From Pseudomonas bijieensis (lineage in GTDB: Bacteria > Pseudomonadota > Gammaproteobacteria > Pseudomonadales > Pseudomonadaceae): a stretch of DNA of 64,000 bases. Shown in pieces: positions 45,548 through 53,915 of this stretch. Location of the stretch: positions 6,199,501-6,263,500 of the forward strand of contig NZ_CP048810.1 of assembly GCF_013347965.1 (NCBI RefSeq), in the 5' to 3' direction. A program made the position numbers and the translations under genes. Below the pieces are notes generated by a model. The model saw only the letters and a program-made list of their open reading frames with translations, was not told where the DNA came from and ran no database searches. Position 1 is the first letter of the stretch. Each line of letters begins with the position of its first letter.

Positions 45548-47998
45548 TTAGAAGTCGTAGGTCACGTCCAGCGAGGCCACGCGTTCCTGGCCGTAGTAGC
45601 AGCCGAACGAGTAGTTGCAGTGGGACACGTATTCGCGGTCGAAGACGTTCTGCACGTTCAGGCTGGTGGTGACGCCACGCAGGCTCGAGGTGGCCTTGCC
45701 CATGTCATAGCTGATGGTGGTGTCGAACACGGTGAAGGCCGGTACGTCGAACGAGTTGGCCGCATCGCCCGGCTTGCGGCCGGTGTGGCGGGCGCCTGCG
45801 CCGAAGGTCAGGCCATTGAGGACGGCCTGGGTGAAGTGGTAGTCGACCCACAGCGTGGCGGAGAACGGAGCCTGTTGTTCGCTGCGGTTGCCCTCGTTGC
45901 CGTAGTTGTCCTTGGTGTAGAACGAGTCGAGGTAGGTGGCAGCGGCCATGACGTCGATGTTGTCGACCGTGGATTTGACTTCCAATTCAACGCCCCGTGA
46001 ACGCACCTGGCCCGACTGGATCGAGTTCTGCGGATCGGCGGGGTCGGCGGTCACCAGGTTCTTCTGTTTGATCTGGAACACCGAGGCGGTAATCATCGTC
46101 TTGTCGAACGGCTGGTACTTCACGCCCACTTCGTATTGCTCGCCTTCGGTCGGCTTGAAGGCGTTGCCGCTAGCGTCCGTGCCCGTGGTCGGCAGGAAGG
46201 ATTCCGAGTAGCTGATGTACGGCGCCAGGCCGAAATCGGTGACATAGGTCAGGCCCACCCGGCCGGTGAACTTGTTGTCACGCAGTGAGGAAACGGTGCC
46301 CGCCAGCAGGTCCTTGTTGTCCACTTCGGCCCAGTCCTGGCGGCCACCCACGGTCAGGATCCACTTGTCCAGCTTGATCTGGTCCTGCAGGTAGACGCCG
46401 GTCTGGCGAACGGTGTTGTCCCACTTGGTGTCCAGCGTCGGGGTCACGCTGCCGGTGTCGTAGTTGTTGTTATTGCCGTACAGGTCGATCGGCGCGACGT
46501 TGTAGGCGTTGTAGCCGTCGTACTTGCGGTTGAAATGACGATAGTCCACGCCCGCCAGGGTGGTGTGTTCCAGGGCGCCGGTGTTGAATTTGTATTCCAC
46601 GTTGTTATCGACGGTGTAGGCGGTGTTGTGTTGCTGCCAGTCGAGTTTTACGCGGTTGGCCTGGGTCTGGTCAGTCACGCCACCGGTGGTGACGAAGCTG
46701 CGCAGGTAGAACCCCCGGTACTGGTCACGCACGTCGGTGTAGCGCGCCGTGGAGCGGAATTTCAGGTCATCGGTGAGGTTGTGGCTGAAGTCGTAGCCCA
46801 GGATGAACTGGTCACGCTTGTAGTCGTTCCACCGCGTATCGCCGGAGAAAAAGTCCCGGTCGATCCGCTGGCCGTTGGGGCCGCGCTCCAGGGAGCCGAT
46901 CCTCGGCAGGGCTTGATAGTCCTCCAGGCCGTCGTCGCGCTGGATCTGCGCCAGCACGGTCAGCGAGGTGTCTTCGTTGGGCGCCCAGGTCAGGCTCGGC
47001 GCCAGGAGCATGCGTTCGCTGTGGGTGTGATCGACCTGTTGGTTGCCTTTTTTCGCCACGCCGATGACGCGATAGCTGAATTCCTTCTGGTCGTCGATCG
47101 GGCCGCTGGTGTCGAACGCGCCGTTGACCCGGCTGTAGCTGCCCGCGCCCAGCTTGATCTGGCTGCGCTGTTCCGTGGTCGGGCGCTTGGAGACCATGTT
47201 GATCAGGCCGCCGGGCTGGTTCTGCCCGTACAGCACCGACGAGGGGCCCTTGAGCACTTCGATGCGTTCCAGGGTGTACGGGTCGATTTGCGGTGCGCCG
47301 CCGAGGCTGCCGGCGTAGGGCAGGTAGGCCCCGTCGAGGTACAGCGGCGTGGGCGAGAATCCCCGGCTGGTGATTTCGTCGGCGATGGCGTTGCGGTCGG
47401 TGAAGCCGCCGGTGTTCAGCCCCGGCGTGTAGCGCAGGGCCTGGGTCAGGTTGCGCGCGCCCTGGGTGGCGACCTGCTCGGCGGTGACCACGTTGATGGT
47501 CTGTGGGATCTCCAGGATCGGCGTGTCGGTCTTGGTGCCGGTGGCGCTGCGGGTGGCGACGTAACCGTCCACCGGACCGTAGGCGGACTCCACGGATTTA
47601 CCGGTGATGGTGGTGGCGCCCAGTTCCAGCGAGTCGCCCGCCGTCCTGGCGCGCACGCTGGCCGTGTTGCCTTGAATGGTGAACATGACGCCGGTCCCCA
47701 CCAGCATCTGCGACAACGCTTGGGCCGGCGACAACCGGCCGCTGACCGGCTGGCTGCGCAGGCCCTGGACATCGTTGGCGCTGTAGAGCACTTGCATGTT
47801 CGATTGATTGCTCAACGCCTGCAGGGCACTGGCCAGCGACTGCGCCGGAATATTGAGGTCGACTTCCTGTGCCTGGACCTGCGCGCTGAACGGCATGGCC
47901 AGTGCCAGGCTGAACGCGGTGGCGCTGAAGCCTGGTTGCAGCAGGCGGCGCATGATCAGTGCCTTGGTAAAACGTGGAATCCCCGGAGTTGCTGGCAT
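45548..47998 (-). CDS. TonB-dependent siderophore receptor with STN signalling domain, in the fpvA position
   Basis: 816 residues from ATG 47998 (a start 17 codons further up is possible). It has a long signal peptide (to about AQVQAQ), an STN domain (EVDLNIPAQSLASALQALS), a plug with TonB-dependent motif, and a 22-strand barrel ending in the aromatic residue Phe (LDVTYDF). Receptors with STN signal through an anti-sigma factor to an ECF sigma, here plausibly the FpvI-like gene at 61598. By position it is fpvA. However, the plug reads EVLKGPSSVLYGQNQPGG with NMVSKRPT, as in FhuA/FiuA/FoxA-type receptors, whereas FpvA, PupA and PupB that I know have RGATGLM..SGNPSATINLVRKRPT-like plugs. The extracellular CNYSFGCYYGQER near the end is also FoxA/FiuA-like. 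I therefore leave the symbol blank. Confidence 0.9.
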   Translation of the reverse strand: MPATPGIPRFTKALIMRRLLQPGFSATAFSLALAMPFSAQVQAQEVDLNIPAQSLASALQALSNQSNMQVLYSANDVQGLRSQPVSGRLSPAQALSQMLVGTGVMFTIQGNTASVRARTAGDSLELGATTITGKSVESAYGPVDGYVATRSATGTKTDTPILEIPQTINVVTAEQVATQGARNLTQALRYTPGLNTGGFTDRNAIADEITSRGFSPTPLYLDGAYLPYAGSLGGAPQIDPYTLERIEVLKGPSSVLYGQNQPGGLINMVSKRPTTEQRSQIKLGAGSYSRVNGAFDTSGPIDDQKEFSYRVIGVAKKGNQQVDHTHSERMLLAPSLTWAPNEDTSLTVLAQIQRDDGLEDYQALPRIGSLERGPNGQRIDRDFFSGDTRWNDYKRDQFILGYDFSHNLTDDLKFRSTARYTDVRDQYRGFYLRSFVTTGGVTDQTQANRVKLDWQQHNTAYTVDNNVEYKFNTGALEHTTLAGVDYRHFNRKYDGYNAYNVAPIDLYGNNNNYDTGSVTPTLDTKWDNTVRQTGVYLQDQIKLDKWILTVGGRQDWAEVDNKDLLAGTVSSLRDNKFTGRVGLTYVTDFGLAPYISYSESFLPTTGTDASGNAFKPTEGEQYEVGVKYQPFDKTMITASVFQIKQKNLVTADPADPQNSIQSGQVRSRGVELEVKSTVDNIDVMAAATYLDSFYTKDNYGNEGNRSEQQAPFSATLWVDYHFTQAVLNGLTFGAGARHTGRKPGDAANSFDVPAFTVFDTTISYDMGKATSSLRGVTTSLNVQNVFDREYVSHCNYSFGCYYGQERVASLDVTYDF

Positions 47999-48081
47999 GT
48001 GTTTCACTCTTGCAGGTTTTAGTTTTAATAGGGGTGTAGTTGTTATCAATTCTTAATTAGGACGCACGACCCCGGAAAAAC

Positions 48082-48100
48082 CAGAATGAGAATCGTGATT
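48082..48100 (-). promoter_or_regulatory. Fur box upstream of the receptor gene
   Basis: On the plus strand CAGAATGAGAATCGTGATT matches 13 of 19 positions of the Fur consensus GATAATGATAATCATTATC. It lies in the 104-base gap between pvdE and the receptor start. I find no TAAAT-N16-CGT box in this gap, so the receptor is probably controlled by Fur and its own ECF sigma rather than directly by PvdS. Confidence 0.55.
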
Positions 48101-48102
48101 AT

Positions 48103-49752
48103 TTACGCGGATTGCAATTCGGTGATGACACGGCCGGCTTCCATGCGCACCAATTGGTCGGCCACGTCGAAGTAACGGTCGTCGTGGGAAATCACGATGA
48201 TGGTCTTGCCCAGGCGCTTGAGGTCCGGCAGCAGCTCGGTGTAGAAAATCCGCCGGAAGGTCGGGTCCTGGTCGGCGGCCCATTCGTCGAAGACCAGCAC
48301 CGGGCGTTCTTCCAGCCACGCATTGACCAGTGCCAGGCGCTTGCGTTGGCCGGTGGACAGGTCGGTGGTGGTGAAGGCGCCGTCGCGCACGCTGACCTTG
48401 TGGGCGATCTCCAGGCGTTGCAGGTATTGGTTGGCGTCGTCCGGGATATGGGTGTCGCCCTGGACGATGTCGTCGAACAGGTAGTAGTCGGCGAAAATCG
48501 TCGTGAACAACTGTCGATAGTCGTCGCGGGTCACGGCCGTCACCACGTGGTCGTTGAGGCGGATTTCCCCTTGCTGCGGCGCGTACAGGCCCAACAGCAG
48601 CTTGATCAGCGTGGTCTTGCCACAGCCGTTTTCACCGACGATGAACACGATGTCGCCCTGGTCGATCTTCAGGTTCACCGGCCCCAGGCGGAACGGCGTG
48701 ACGCCTTCCACCGCCGGGAAGCTGTAGGCCACATTGCTCAGCTCCAGGGTCTGCACCGGGGTTTTCGGCTGGCCCTGGTCATTGAGCAGCAGGTGCGGTT
48801 CAGGGGATGAAAACTGCTCCGACAACTCGGCGATGCGGCGAAAGGCGATCTGCGCACGGCTGACGATCGGCAGGGTGCCGATCAGGTGCTCCAGTGGGCC
48901 TTTCATGTACAGCAACACCAGCACGAAACCGCTCATCACCGCTTTGTCGGCGCTCGGCCACAGCGATTGCAGGGCCAGGGCCAGGCCGATCACCACGAAG
49001 AACAACATCGAGCCGAAGGTCTTGGCGATCACGAAGATGTTCACCGAGCGGATCTGCGTGTCGCAGATCTTGTCGGCGGTGTGCTCGATGCCTGAGACGA
49101 ACATGCGTTGCCGACGGGGGCGATGGATACGCAGTTCCTTGGCGCCTTCGGCGATGGCGTTGTAGTGCTTCTGCAATTCGTCCTCGGAGTCGCGAGCCTC
49201 CATGAAACCCTTGATCCCACGACCGCGGGCGATGTACTGCACCACGGTGCCGATGACAATCGCCACGACCATCATCAGGAACATCGGCCACGACAGCATG
49301 GCCAGGTAACCCATGCACCCGAGGGTGACGGTCAGGGAGATGGCGAGAGGGGCGAAGGCGAAGGCGAAATCGCTGATGGTGTCGACGTCGTGGGTCAGCA
49401 CCGGGATCAGGCGATGGCTGCGGTAGCGTTCGATCTGCTGGATGGGCGCCGAGAGGACTTTTTCCCCCAGCTCCTTGCGCAGTTTGGCGATGATCTTCTG
49501 GCCGACGTAGTTGGTGCCGATGTCGGAACAGATGGAGCTGACCAGGGCCAGCAGGCACAACCCGGCGAACACGCCCACCACGGTGTGGCTCAACCCGCCT
49601 TCGGCGTGCAGCACCTGGTTGATGGTCGCCAGCAGCACGGTCACGCTCAGGCCACCGACCATGCCCAGCAGGATGGCGCCGATGACAATCAGCCGGAAGG
49701 GTTTGAGCAGGGTGAACAATTCATTGATCACCCCGCGTTTTGGTTGGCTCAT
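48103..49752 (-). CDS. pvdE: PvdE, ABC exporter for ferribactin (fused membrane and ATPase domains)
   Basis: 549 residues from ATG 49752 (MSQPKRGVINELFTLLKPF), the same length as P. aeruginosa PvdE. The N-terminal half has about six membrane segments (for example LIVIGAILLGMVGGLSVTVLL near residue 20). The ATPase has Walker A GENGCGKTT near 370, signature LSTGQRKRL near 465 and Walker B VLVFDEWAAD near 483. It carries the acylated ferribactin precursor into the periplasm. An exact PvdS box lies 104 bases upstream. The frame is open further upstream through a REP doublet, but that extension is REP translation and lacks a ribosome site; the chosen ATG has AGGG upstream. Confidence 0.95.
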   Translation of the reverse strand: MSQPKRGVINELFTLLKPFRLIVIGAILLGMVGGLSVTVLLATINQVLHAEGGLSHTVVGVFAGLCLLALVSSICSDIGTNYVGQKIIAKLRKELGEKVLSAPIQQIERYRSHRLIPVLTHDVDTISDFAFAFAPLAISLTVTLGCMGYLAMLSWPMFLMMVVAIVIGTVVQYIARGRGIKGFMEARDSEDELQKHYNAIAEGAKELRIHRPRRQRMFVSGIEHTADKICDTQIRSVNIFVIAKTFGSMLFFVVIGLALALQSLWPSADKAVMSGFVLVLLYMKGPLEHLIGTLPIVSRAQIAFRRIAELSEQFSSPEPHLLLNDQGQPKTPVQTLELSNVAYSFPAVEGVTPFRLGPVNLKIDQGDIVFIVGENGCGKTTLIKLLLGLYAPQQGEIRLNDHVVTAVTRDDYRQLFTTIFADYYLFDDIVQGDTHIPDDANQYLQRLEIAHKVSVRDGAFTTTDLSTGQRKRLALVNAWLEERPVLVFDEWAADQDPTFRRIFYTELLPDLKRLGKTIIVISHDDRYFDVADQLVRMEAGRVITELQSA

Positions 49753-49855
49753 GGAGGTTTCCCTGCTAGATGAAAAGGGCGAAGGCCATCGCGGGGCATT
49801 CACCGCATGGCTGGAGGACGGCGTCACGCCGGGTTGGGGCGCGCCCACCTGTAGA

Positions 49856-49879
49856 ACGATTGAGAGGAAAGGGCATTTA
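49856..49879 (-). promoter_or_regulatory. PvdS iron-starvation box for pvdE
   Basis: On the minus strand TAAAT, exactly 16 bases, then CGT: a perfect match to the PvdS-dependent promoter. It directs transcription of pvdE and probably, by read-through, of the receptor. Confidence 0.88.
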
Positions 49880-49906
49880 GTGAGGAACCGTCTGACACAC
49901 ATTATT

Positions 49907-49998
49907 GTGGCGAGGGAGCTTGCTCCCGCACGGTTGCGCAGCGACCGCAAAATCTTGGAGCCGCTGCGCAGCCCAGCGGGAGCAAGCTCCCTCGCCAC
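49907..49998. repeat. REP doublet, type I
   Basis: Inverted GTGGCGAGGGAGC arms with the short spacer (CACGGTTGCGCAGCGACCGC ... GAGCCGCTGCGCAGCCC). It separates pvdO from the pvdE promoter. Confidence 0.9.
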
Positions 49999-50027
49999 AA
50001 AAGCTTGTCTGTGTCCGGCAGGTTGAT

Positions 50028-50903
50028 TTACATATCCCGCGCCACCCGAAAACCAATCCAGTCCCCCCGATTATCCGGCACCAGCGCGTTGCGGTTGCCG
50101 GAGCGGGAGAACACCGGCGCCTCGCCCCAGTCGTTGCCGCGGATGCGCTTGAACTCGCACTTGCCGGTCAGCCAGGCGCTGCCGTCGCTCGGCGCGCCCA
50201 CGTAGTTTTCGTTGTAGCAATCGGCGGTCCATTCGTAGATGTTGCCGTGCATGTCGTACACGCCGAAGGCGTTGGGCGGGAAACTGCCGGCCGGGGCGGT
50301 GAAGTTGTAGCCGTCGGCCGCGCCGTAGGTGTTGGCGTGCTGGGCGATGCTGTAGGCCTTGCCTTCATCGAACGGGAAGGGGAACGGCCCGGTGCTGCCG
50401 CCGCGTGCCGCGTATTCGCGCAGGGACTCGCTGACCAGCCGATACGGTTTGCCAGTCTTTTTCGACAACCACGCCACGTAGGCATTGGCCTCGGCGAAAT
50501 CCATGCACACCGCCGGGTGCCGGTCGGTGTACTGCTTGCGCGGGTCGCTGCCCTGGTAGTCCGGGATGCCGGCCTTGCACGCCCGACCGGGGCGCTCATC
50601 GCCGTCGGGCATGGTGTAGCCGGTGTCGCGCAGGTAGGCGAACCATTCGCCCTTGAGTACCTGGAAGCGACTGATCGCCAGCGGCTTGGCAAACGTCACC
50701 GGGTGCAGCGGGCCTTCGTCGGGTTCGCGGCCCACTTCGTCGTCCGGGGTGCCCATCTGGAAGGTGCCGGTGGGCAGTACGACCATTTCCGGGCAGTCCT
50801 TGCAGTCGCGGAAAACCTGGCCCGGTTGCGACGCCTGGGCGCCGGAGGGCAGCAGGGCGGCGAGGGCCAATGCCGGGAAAAACTTCAGCGAAAAACTGTT
50901 CAT
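50028..50903 (-). CDS. pvdO: PvdO, FGE-sulfatase domain periplasmic protein
   Basis: 291 residues with a signal peptide (MNSFSLKFFPALALAALLPSG, cut near AQA-SQ). The mature part is a formylglycine-generating-enzyme-like fold: EMVVLPTGTFQMGTPDDE near 40, ISRFQVLKGEWF near 77, then FGVYDMHGNIYEWTADCY near 215 and GFRVARDM at the end. In pyoverdine maturation PvdO is required for the final oxidation of dihydropyoverdine to the fluorescent chromophore (established in other strains). It is the last gene of the pvdM-pvdN-pvdO operon, 33 bases after pvdN. Confidence 0.95.
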   Translation of the reverse strand: MNSFSLKFFPALALAALLPSGAQASQPGQVFRDCKDCPEMVVLPTGTFQMGTPDDEVGREPDEGPLHPVTFAKPLAISRFQVLKGEWFAYLRDTGYTMPDGDERPGRACKAGIPDYQGSDPRKQYTDRHPAVCMDFAEANAYVAWLSKKTGKPYRLVSESLREYAARGGSTGPFPFPFDEGKAYSIAQHANTYGAADGYNFTAPAGSFPPNAFGVYDMHGNIYEWTADCYNENYVGAPSDGSAWLTGKCEFKRIRGNDWGEAPVFSRSGNRNALVPDNRGDWIGFRVARDM

Positions 50904-50936
50904 CCATCTCTCTCGATAAGGTCAAAAAGGTTCGGC

Positions 50937-52217
50937 TCAGAGCGTTTTGCCCAGCAACCCCATGAAGCGATCGATCTCGGCTTCGGTGTTGAGCAGCCCC
51001 GGTGCGGTACGGACCACCGGCCCGGCGTCGCGATGCACGGCGTCGGCGATCACCCGGTTCTTCATCAGGTAGGCGGCGATCTCGTCGCTGTCGCGACCCT
51101 TGACCCGGAAGAAGGTGAAACCGGCGGACAGCTCCGGGCTCAGGGGCGTGACCAGTTCGATCTGCGGCTGTGCCACCAATTGCTTTTTCAGGTAGCTGTT
51201 GAGGGCATGGATGCGTGCCTGCACCTCGGCCTTGCCCAGTTGCAGGTGCAACTTGAACGCCTCGTCGGCCGCCCAGCGATGCTCGAAAGCGTGGTAGCCC
51301 CCCGGGGTCATGACGGTGGAAAACGCCGTGGCTTCGGAGAAGGTCGGGATGATCGGCGTGACGTACTTGAGCGCTTCGCTGCGGCTGCACACCAGGCCCG
51401 TGCCGCGTGGGCCGAACATCCACTTGTGGGTGCCAGCGATGAAAAAGTCGCAATTCATGGCGGGGAAGCTGAGGTCTTCGACGCCGAAACCGTGCACGCC
51501 GTCCACCACAAAAATGATCCGCTGCTCATCGCTGCGGCCCTGGTTGTGCTTGTCCACCAGGGCGCCGATCTTGTCGATCGGCAGCTTCACGCCGCTGCCC
51601 GAGTGCACCCAGGTCATGCCCAGCACCCGGGTTCCGGGGCGGATGTTGCGGTCGATGGCCGTGAGGATCTGCTCATGGCTGGCGTCGTGGGCGTTCTCGA
51701 ACAGCTTGATCTTGCGCACCCGTGTCCCCGTCCTTTGGGTGCGCAGGTCGAGGATGGTGTGGGTGGCGTAGTGTTCGTGGGCGGTGGTGAGGATTTCCTG
51801 GTCGGCCGCCACGTGGACGCCGCCGTAGATGATCGACAAGCCTTCGGTGGTGCTGCCGGTGAGGGCGATCTGCTTCGGCGTCGCTTGCAGGTAGCGGCCG
51901 GCCCAGGTGCGGACGTTTTCCTCGCGTTCTTCGGTGACGCCCAGATCCCAGTCCATCAACAGCCCCGGGTTTTTATCCAGGGCGGCGCGGTGCCGCTCGA
52001 TGGCCTCGCGCACCGGGCGCGGGTGGGTGGTGATCAGGAAGTTGGAGAAGTGCAGGTAGTCCGGGTCCTGGTTGAACAGTGAGCGCAGTTGCGCCCATTT
52101 ATCCCTGGGCAGCGGCGGCAGAGGATCGGCGCTGGCCGTGGCGGGCAGGTTGGCGGCGAGCGGCAGGCCCGCGGCGAGGATCCCGGCCTGCTTGAGGAAG
52201 GTACGACGCTCATTCAT
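50937..52217 (-). CDS. pvdN: PvdN, periplasmic PLP-dependent enzyme
   Basis: 426 residues from ATG 52217, overlapping the pvdM stop by four bases (ATGA). A Tat signal peptide is visible (MNERRTFLKQAGILAAGLPLAA). The rest is an aminotransferase class V fold. The PLP lysine is in FIAGTHKWMFGPRGTG near residue 260, preceded by VVDGVHGFG. PvdN converts the chromophore glutamate side chain to succinamide in known strains. No second start with a good ribosome site competes; the four-base overlap fixes the choice. Confidence 0.95.
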   Translation of the reverse strand: MNERRTFLKQAGILAAGLPLAANLPATASADPLPPLPRDKWAQLRSLFNQDPDYLHFSNFLITTHPRPVREAIERHRAALDKNPGLLMDWDLGVTEEREENVRTWAGRYLQATPKQIALTGSTTEGLSIIYGGVHVAADQEILTTAHEHYATHTILDLRTQRTGTRVRKIKLFENAHDASHEQILTAIDRNIRPGTRVLGMTWVHSGSGVKLPIDKIGALVDKHNQGRSDEQRIIFVVDGVHGFGVEDLSFPAMNCDFFIAGTHKWMFGPRGTGLVCSRSEALKYVTPIIPTFSEATAFSTVMTPGGYHAFEHRWAADEAFKLHLQLGKAEVQARIHALNSYLKKQLVAQPQIELVTPLSPELSAGFTFFRVKGRDSDEIAAYLMKNRVIADAVHRDAGPVVRTAPGLLNTEAEIDRFMGLLGKTL

Positions 52218-53584
52218 GGTTGGGCCGCCTTCTGGATCGAGACGACAGCGGGGCGGGCGGCTTTCTGGACCTGATCCCAGACTCGCAGGAAATTGCCGCC
52301 CCACAGTTTGGCGATGTCGGCTTCGGAGTAGCCGCGGGTCAGCAATTCGGCGGTGACGTTGCGGATGTCGCCGACGTTCTCCCAGCCTTTCACACCGCCG
52401 CCTTCGTTGAAGTCCGAGCTGATGCCGACGTGGTCGATGCCGATCTTGCGCACGGTGTAGTCGATGGCGTCCCCCAGGTCCTTGAGGCTGGCCTTGGGTT
52501 CTTCTTCGAGGATGGCGTAGAGCTGGCCGGCGTATTCGCCGAATTTCTGTTCCGGCCAGGCGGCGATGATCGGGTCGCCGGGCATCAGCGCCATCGCCAG
52601 GTTGGGCAGTGGCGGCAGGTCGAAACGTTCGCGCAGGGCGTTGAGTTTGTCCTGGGTCTTTTGTGTCAGCGGGCGCAGGTATTGGGAGAAACCGACGATC
52701 TGCACCACGCCGCCACTGGCCTTGATCAGTTGCATTTCCTTGTCGCTGAGGTTGCGCGGGATGTCGACCATCGCCCGTGGCGCCGAATGGGAGGCCACCA
52801 GGGGCGTGCGGCTCAGTTGCGCGACTTGCTCCAGGGCCTGGGTCGACATCTGCGACACGTCGATGATCACGCCCAGGTCGTTCAGGCGCGTCACCGCTTG
52901 CTTGCCGATGTCCGACAGGCCGCCCAGGGCGTCGGGCGAATCGTTGAAGAACGGCAGTGGGCGCGAGGAGTCGGCCCAGTCGTTGTTGCCGATGTAGCTG
53001 AAGCCGAACATGCGCATGCCCCGCGCCGTCCACAGGTCCAGCAGGTTCAGGTCGTGGCCCAGGGGGTAGGCGTTGAGCATGCTGATGAAGATCGCGAACT
53101 TGCCTTCCCCGTGCAGGCGGCGGAAATCATCCGGGGTGTAGGCGATGGCGACCTGGTTGGGGAAGTCCCGGACCAGGCCGGTGATGATCTTGTAGCGCAC
53201 TTCCTGCTGGCTGCGCGCTTCCTCGACAAAACCGGCGGTGGGCTTGTGCGGCGCGTTGGGCCCGTTCCACAACTCCGGCCAGCCGAACACCGTCAGCGCC
53301 GCGCCGGACAGGTGGCCGCGATTGGCTTTCACCAGGTCGAACTGGCCGCTGCCGTCCTTGTCAGCTTCATTGCCGGCGGTGCCGAAGTCCAGCGGCACGG
53401 TGATGTGGCTGTCGAAGGACAGCAGGCGTTCGTGCAGTTCCCTGGCTTCTTTCATCACTTTGACCGGGTAGCCGGGGTTGTCCCGCCACCAGTGGTCCCA
53501 GGCCGCCAGGCCGCCACCCACGGCCAGCGCCAGGGCCAGGGGCACGCCAATGAAAAGAGCCTTTTTCGAACGAGGTGTTGTCAT
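52214..53584 (-). CDS. pvdM: PvdM, membrane-anchored dipeptidase-like protein
   Basis: 456 residues. An N-terminal anchor or signal (KKALFIGVPLALALAVGGGLA) precedes a renal-dipeptidase (peptidase M19) fold. The metal motif DSHITVPLDF lies near residue 58, with IIDVSQMS and VASHSAPRAM near 240-270. It is needed for periplasmic chromophore oxidation in P. fluorescens pyoverdine maturation (established), although its chemical role is less clear than that of PvdP or PvdO. It is first in the pvdMNO operon behind an exact PvdS box and divergent from pvdP. Confidence 0.94.
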   Translation of the reverse strand: MTTPRSKKALFIGVPLALALAVGGGLAAWDHWWRDNPGYPVKVMKEARELHERLLSFDSHITVPLDFGTAGNEADKDGSGQFDLVKANRGHLSGAALTVFGWPELWNGPNAPHKPTAGFVEEARSQQEVRYKIITGLVRDFPNQVAIAYTPDDFRRLHGEGKFAIFISMLNAYPLGHDLNLLDLWTARGMRMFGFSYIGNNDWADSSRPLPFFNDSPDALGGLSDIGKQAVTRLNDLGVIIDVSQMSTQALEQVAQLSRTPLVASHSAPRAMVDIPRNLSDKEMQLIKASGGVVQIVGFSQYLRPLTQKTQDKLNALRERFDLPPLPNLAMALMPGDPIIAAWPEQKFGEYAGQLYAILEEEPKASLKDLGDAIDYTVRKIGIDHVGISSDFNEGGGVKGWENVGDIRNVTAELLTRGYSEADIAKLWGGNFLRVWDQVQKAARPAVVSIQKAAQP

Positions 53585-53647
53585 TGCCGATCTCAGTCAG
53601 GTTCGCCTTGGAAGGACAGGCGCGGGGGCCTTTGCTATCTGGGGAGA

Positions 53648-53671
53648 ACGAGTGATCGGGCGGGAAATTTA
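53648..53671 (-). promoter_or_regulatory. PvdS iron-starvation box for pvdMNO
   Basis: On the minus strand TAAAT, 16 bases, then CGT, 64 bases upstream of the pvdM start. Exact consensus and spacing. Confidence 0.88.
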
Positions 53672-53685
53672 GGTGCGCTCGGGGC

Positions 53686-53830
53686 CGCCATCGCGAGCAA
53701 GCTCGCTCCCACATTGGAACGCGGTCAACCTGTGGGAGCGAGCTTGCTCGCGATGGCGGTCTGACAGTCGACCGATTTCTCGCGGATGTACCAGATCCAT
53801 TGTGGGAGCGAGCCTGCTCGCGATGAGGCC
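53686..53830. repeat. three type II REP units in the pvdM-pvdP promoter region
   Basis: CGCGAGCAAGCTCGCTCCCAC, then GTGGGAGCGAGCTTGCTCGCGA, then GTGGGAGCGAGCCTGCTCGCGA. They form one inverted pair plus one extra direct unit, lying between the two divergent PvdS boxes (53648-53671 and 53846-53869) without disrupting either. Confidence 0.9.
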
Positions 53831-53845
53831 CTCACAGCTCGCCTA

Positions 53846-53869
53846 TAAATTTGTCAGCCCACCCCTCGT
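53846..53869 (+). promoter_or_regulatory. PvdS iron-starvation box for pvdP
   Basis: TAAAT, 16 bases, then CGT, 46 bases upstream of the pvdP start. Exact consensus. Confidence 0.88.
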
Positions 53870-53915
53870 TCTAGCTTGGATAAAGCCCGCTCCAGGGCTG
53901 GACACAGGTAAGGCA

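Noticed and set aside
49753..49998. An N-terminal extension of PvdE to a start at 49998.
   Set aside because: The added residues (ARELAPAGLRS ... AGASSLAT) are translated REP sequence covering the PvdS box. The internal ATG 49752 gives the normal 549-residue length.
53673..53915. An N-terminal extension of PvdP.
   Set aside because: It runs through type II REP units and the PvdS box. The ATG at 53916 has a ribosome site and starts the Tat signal peptide.
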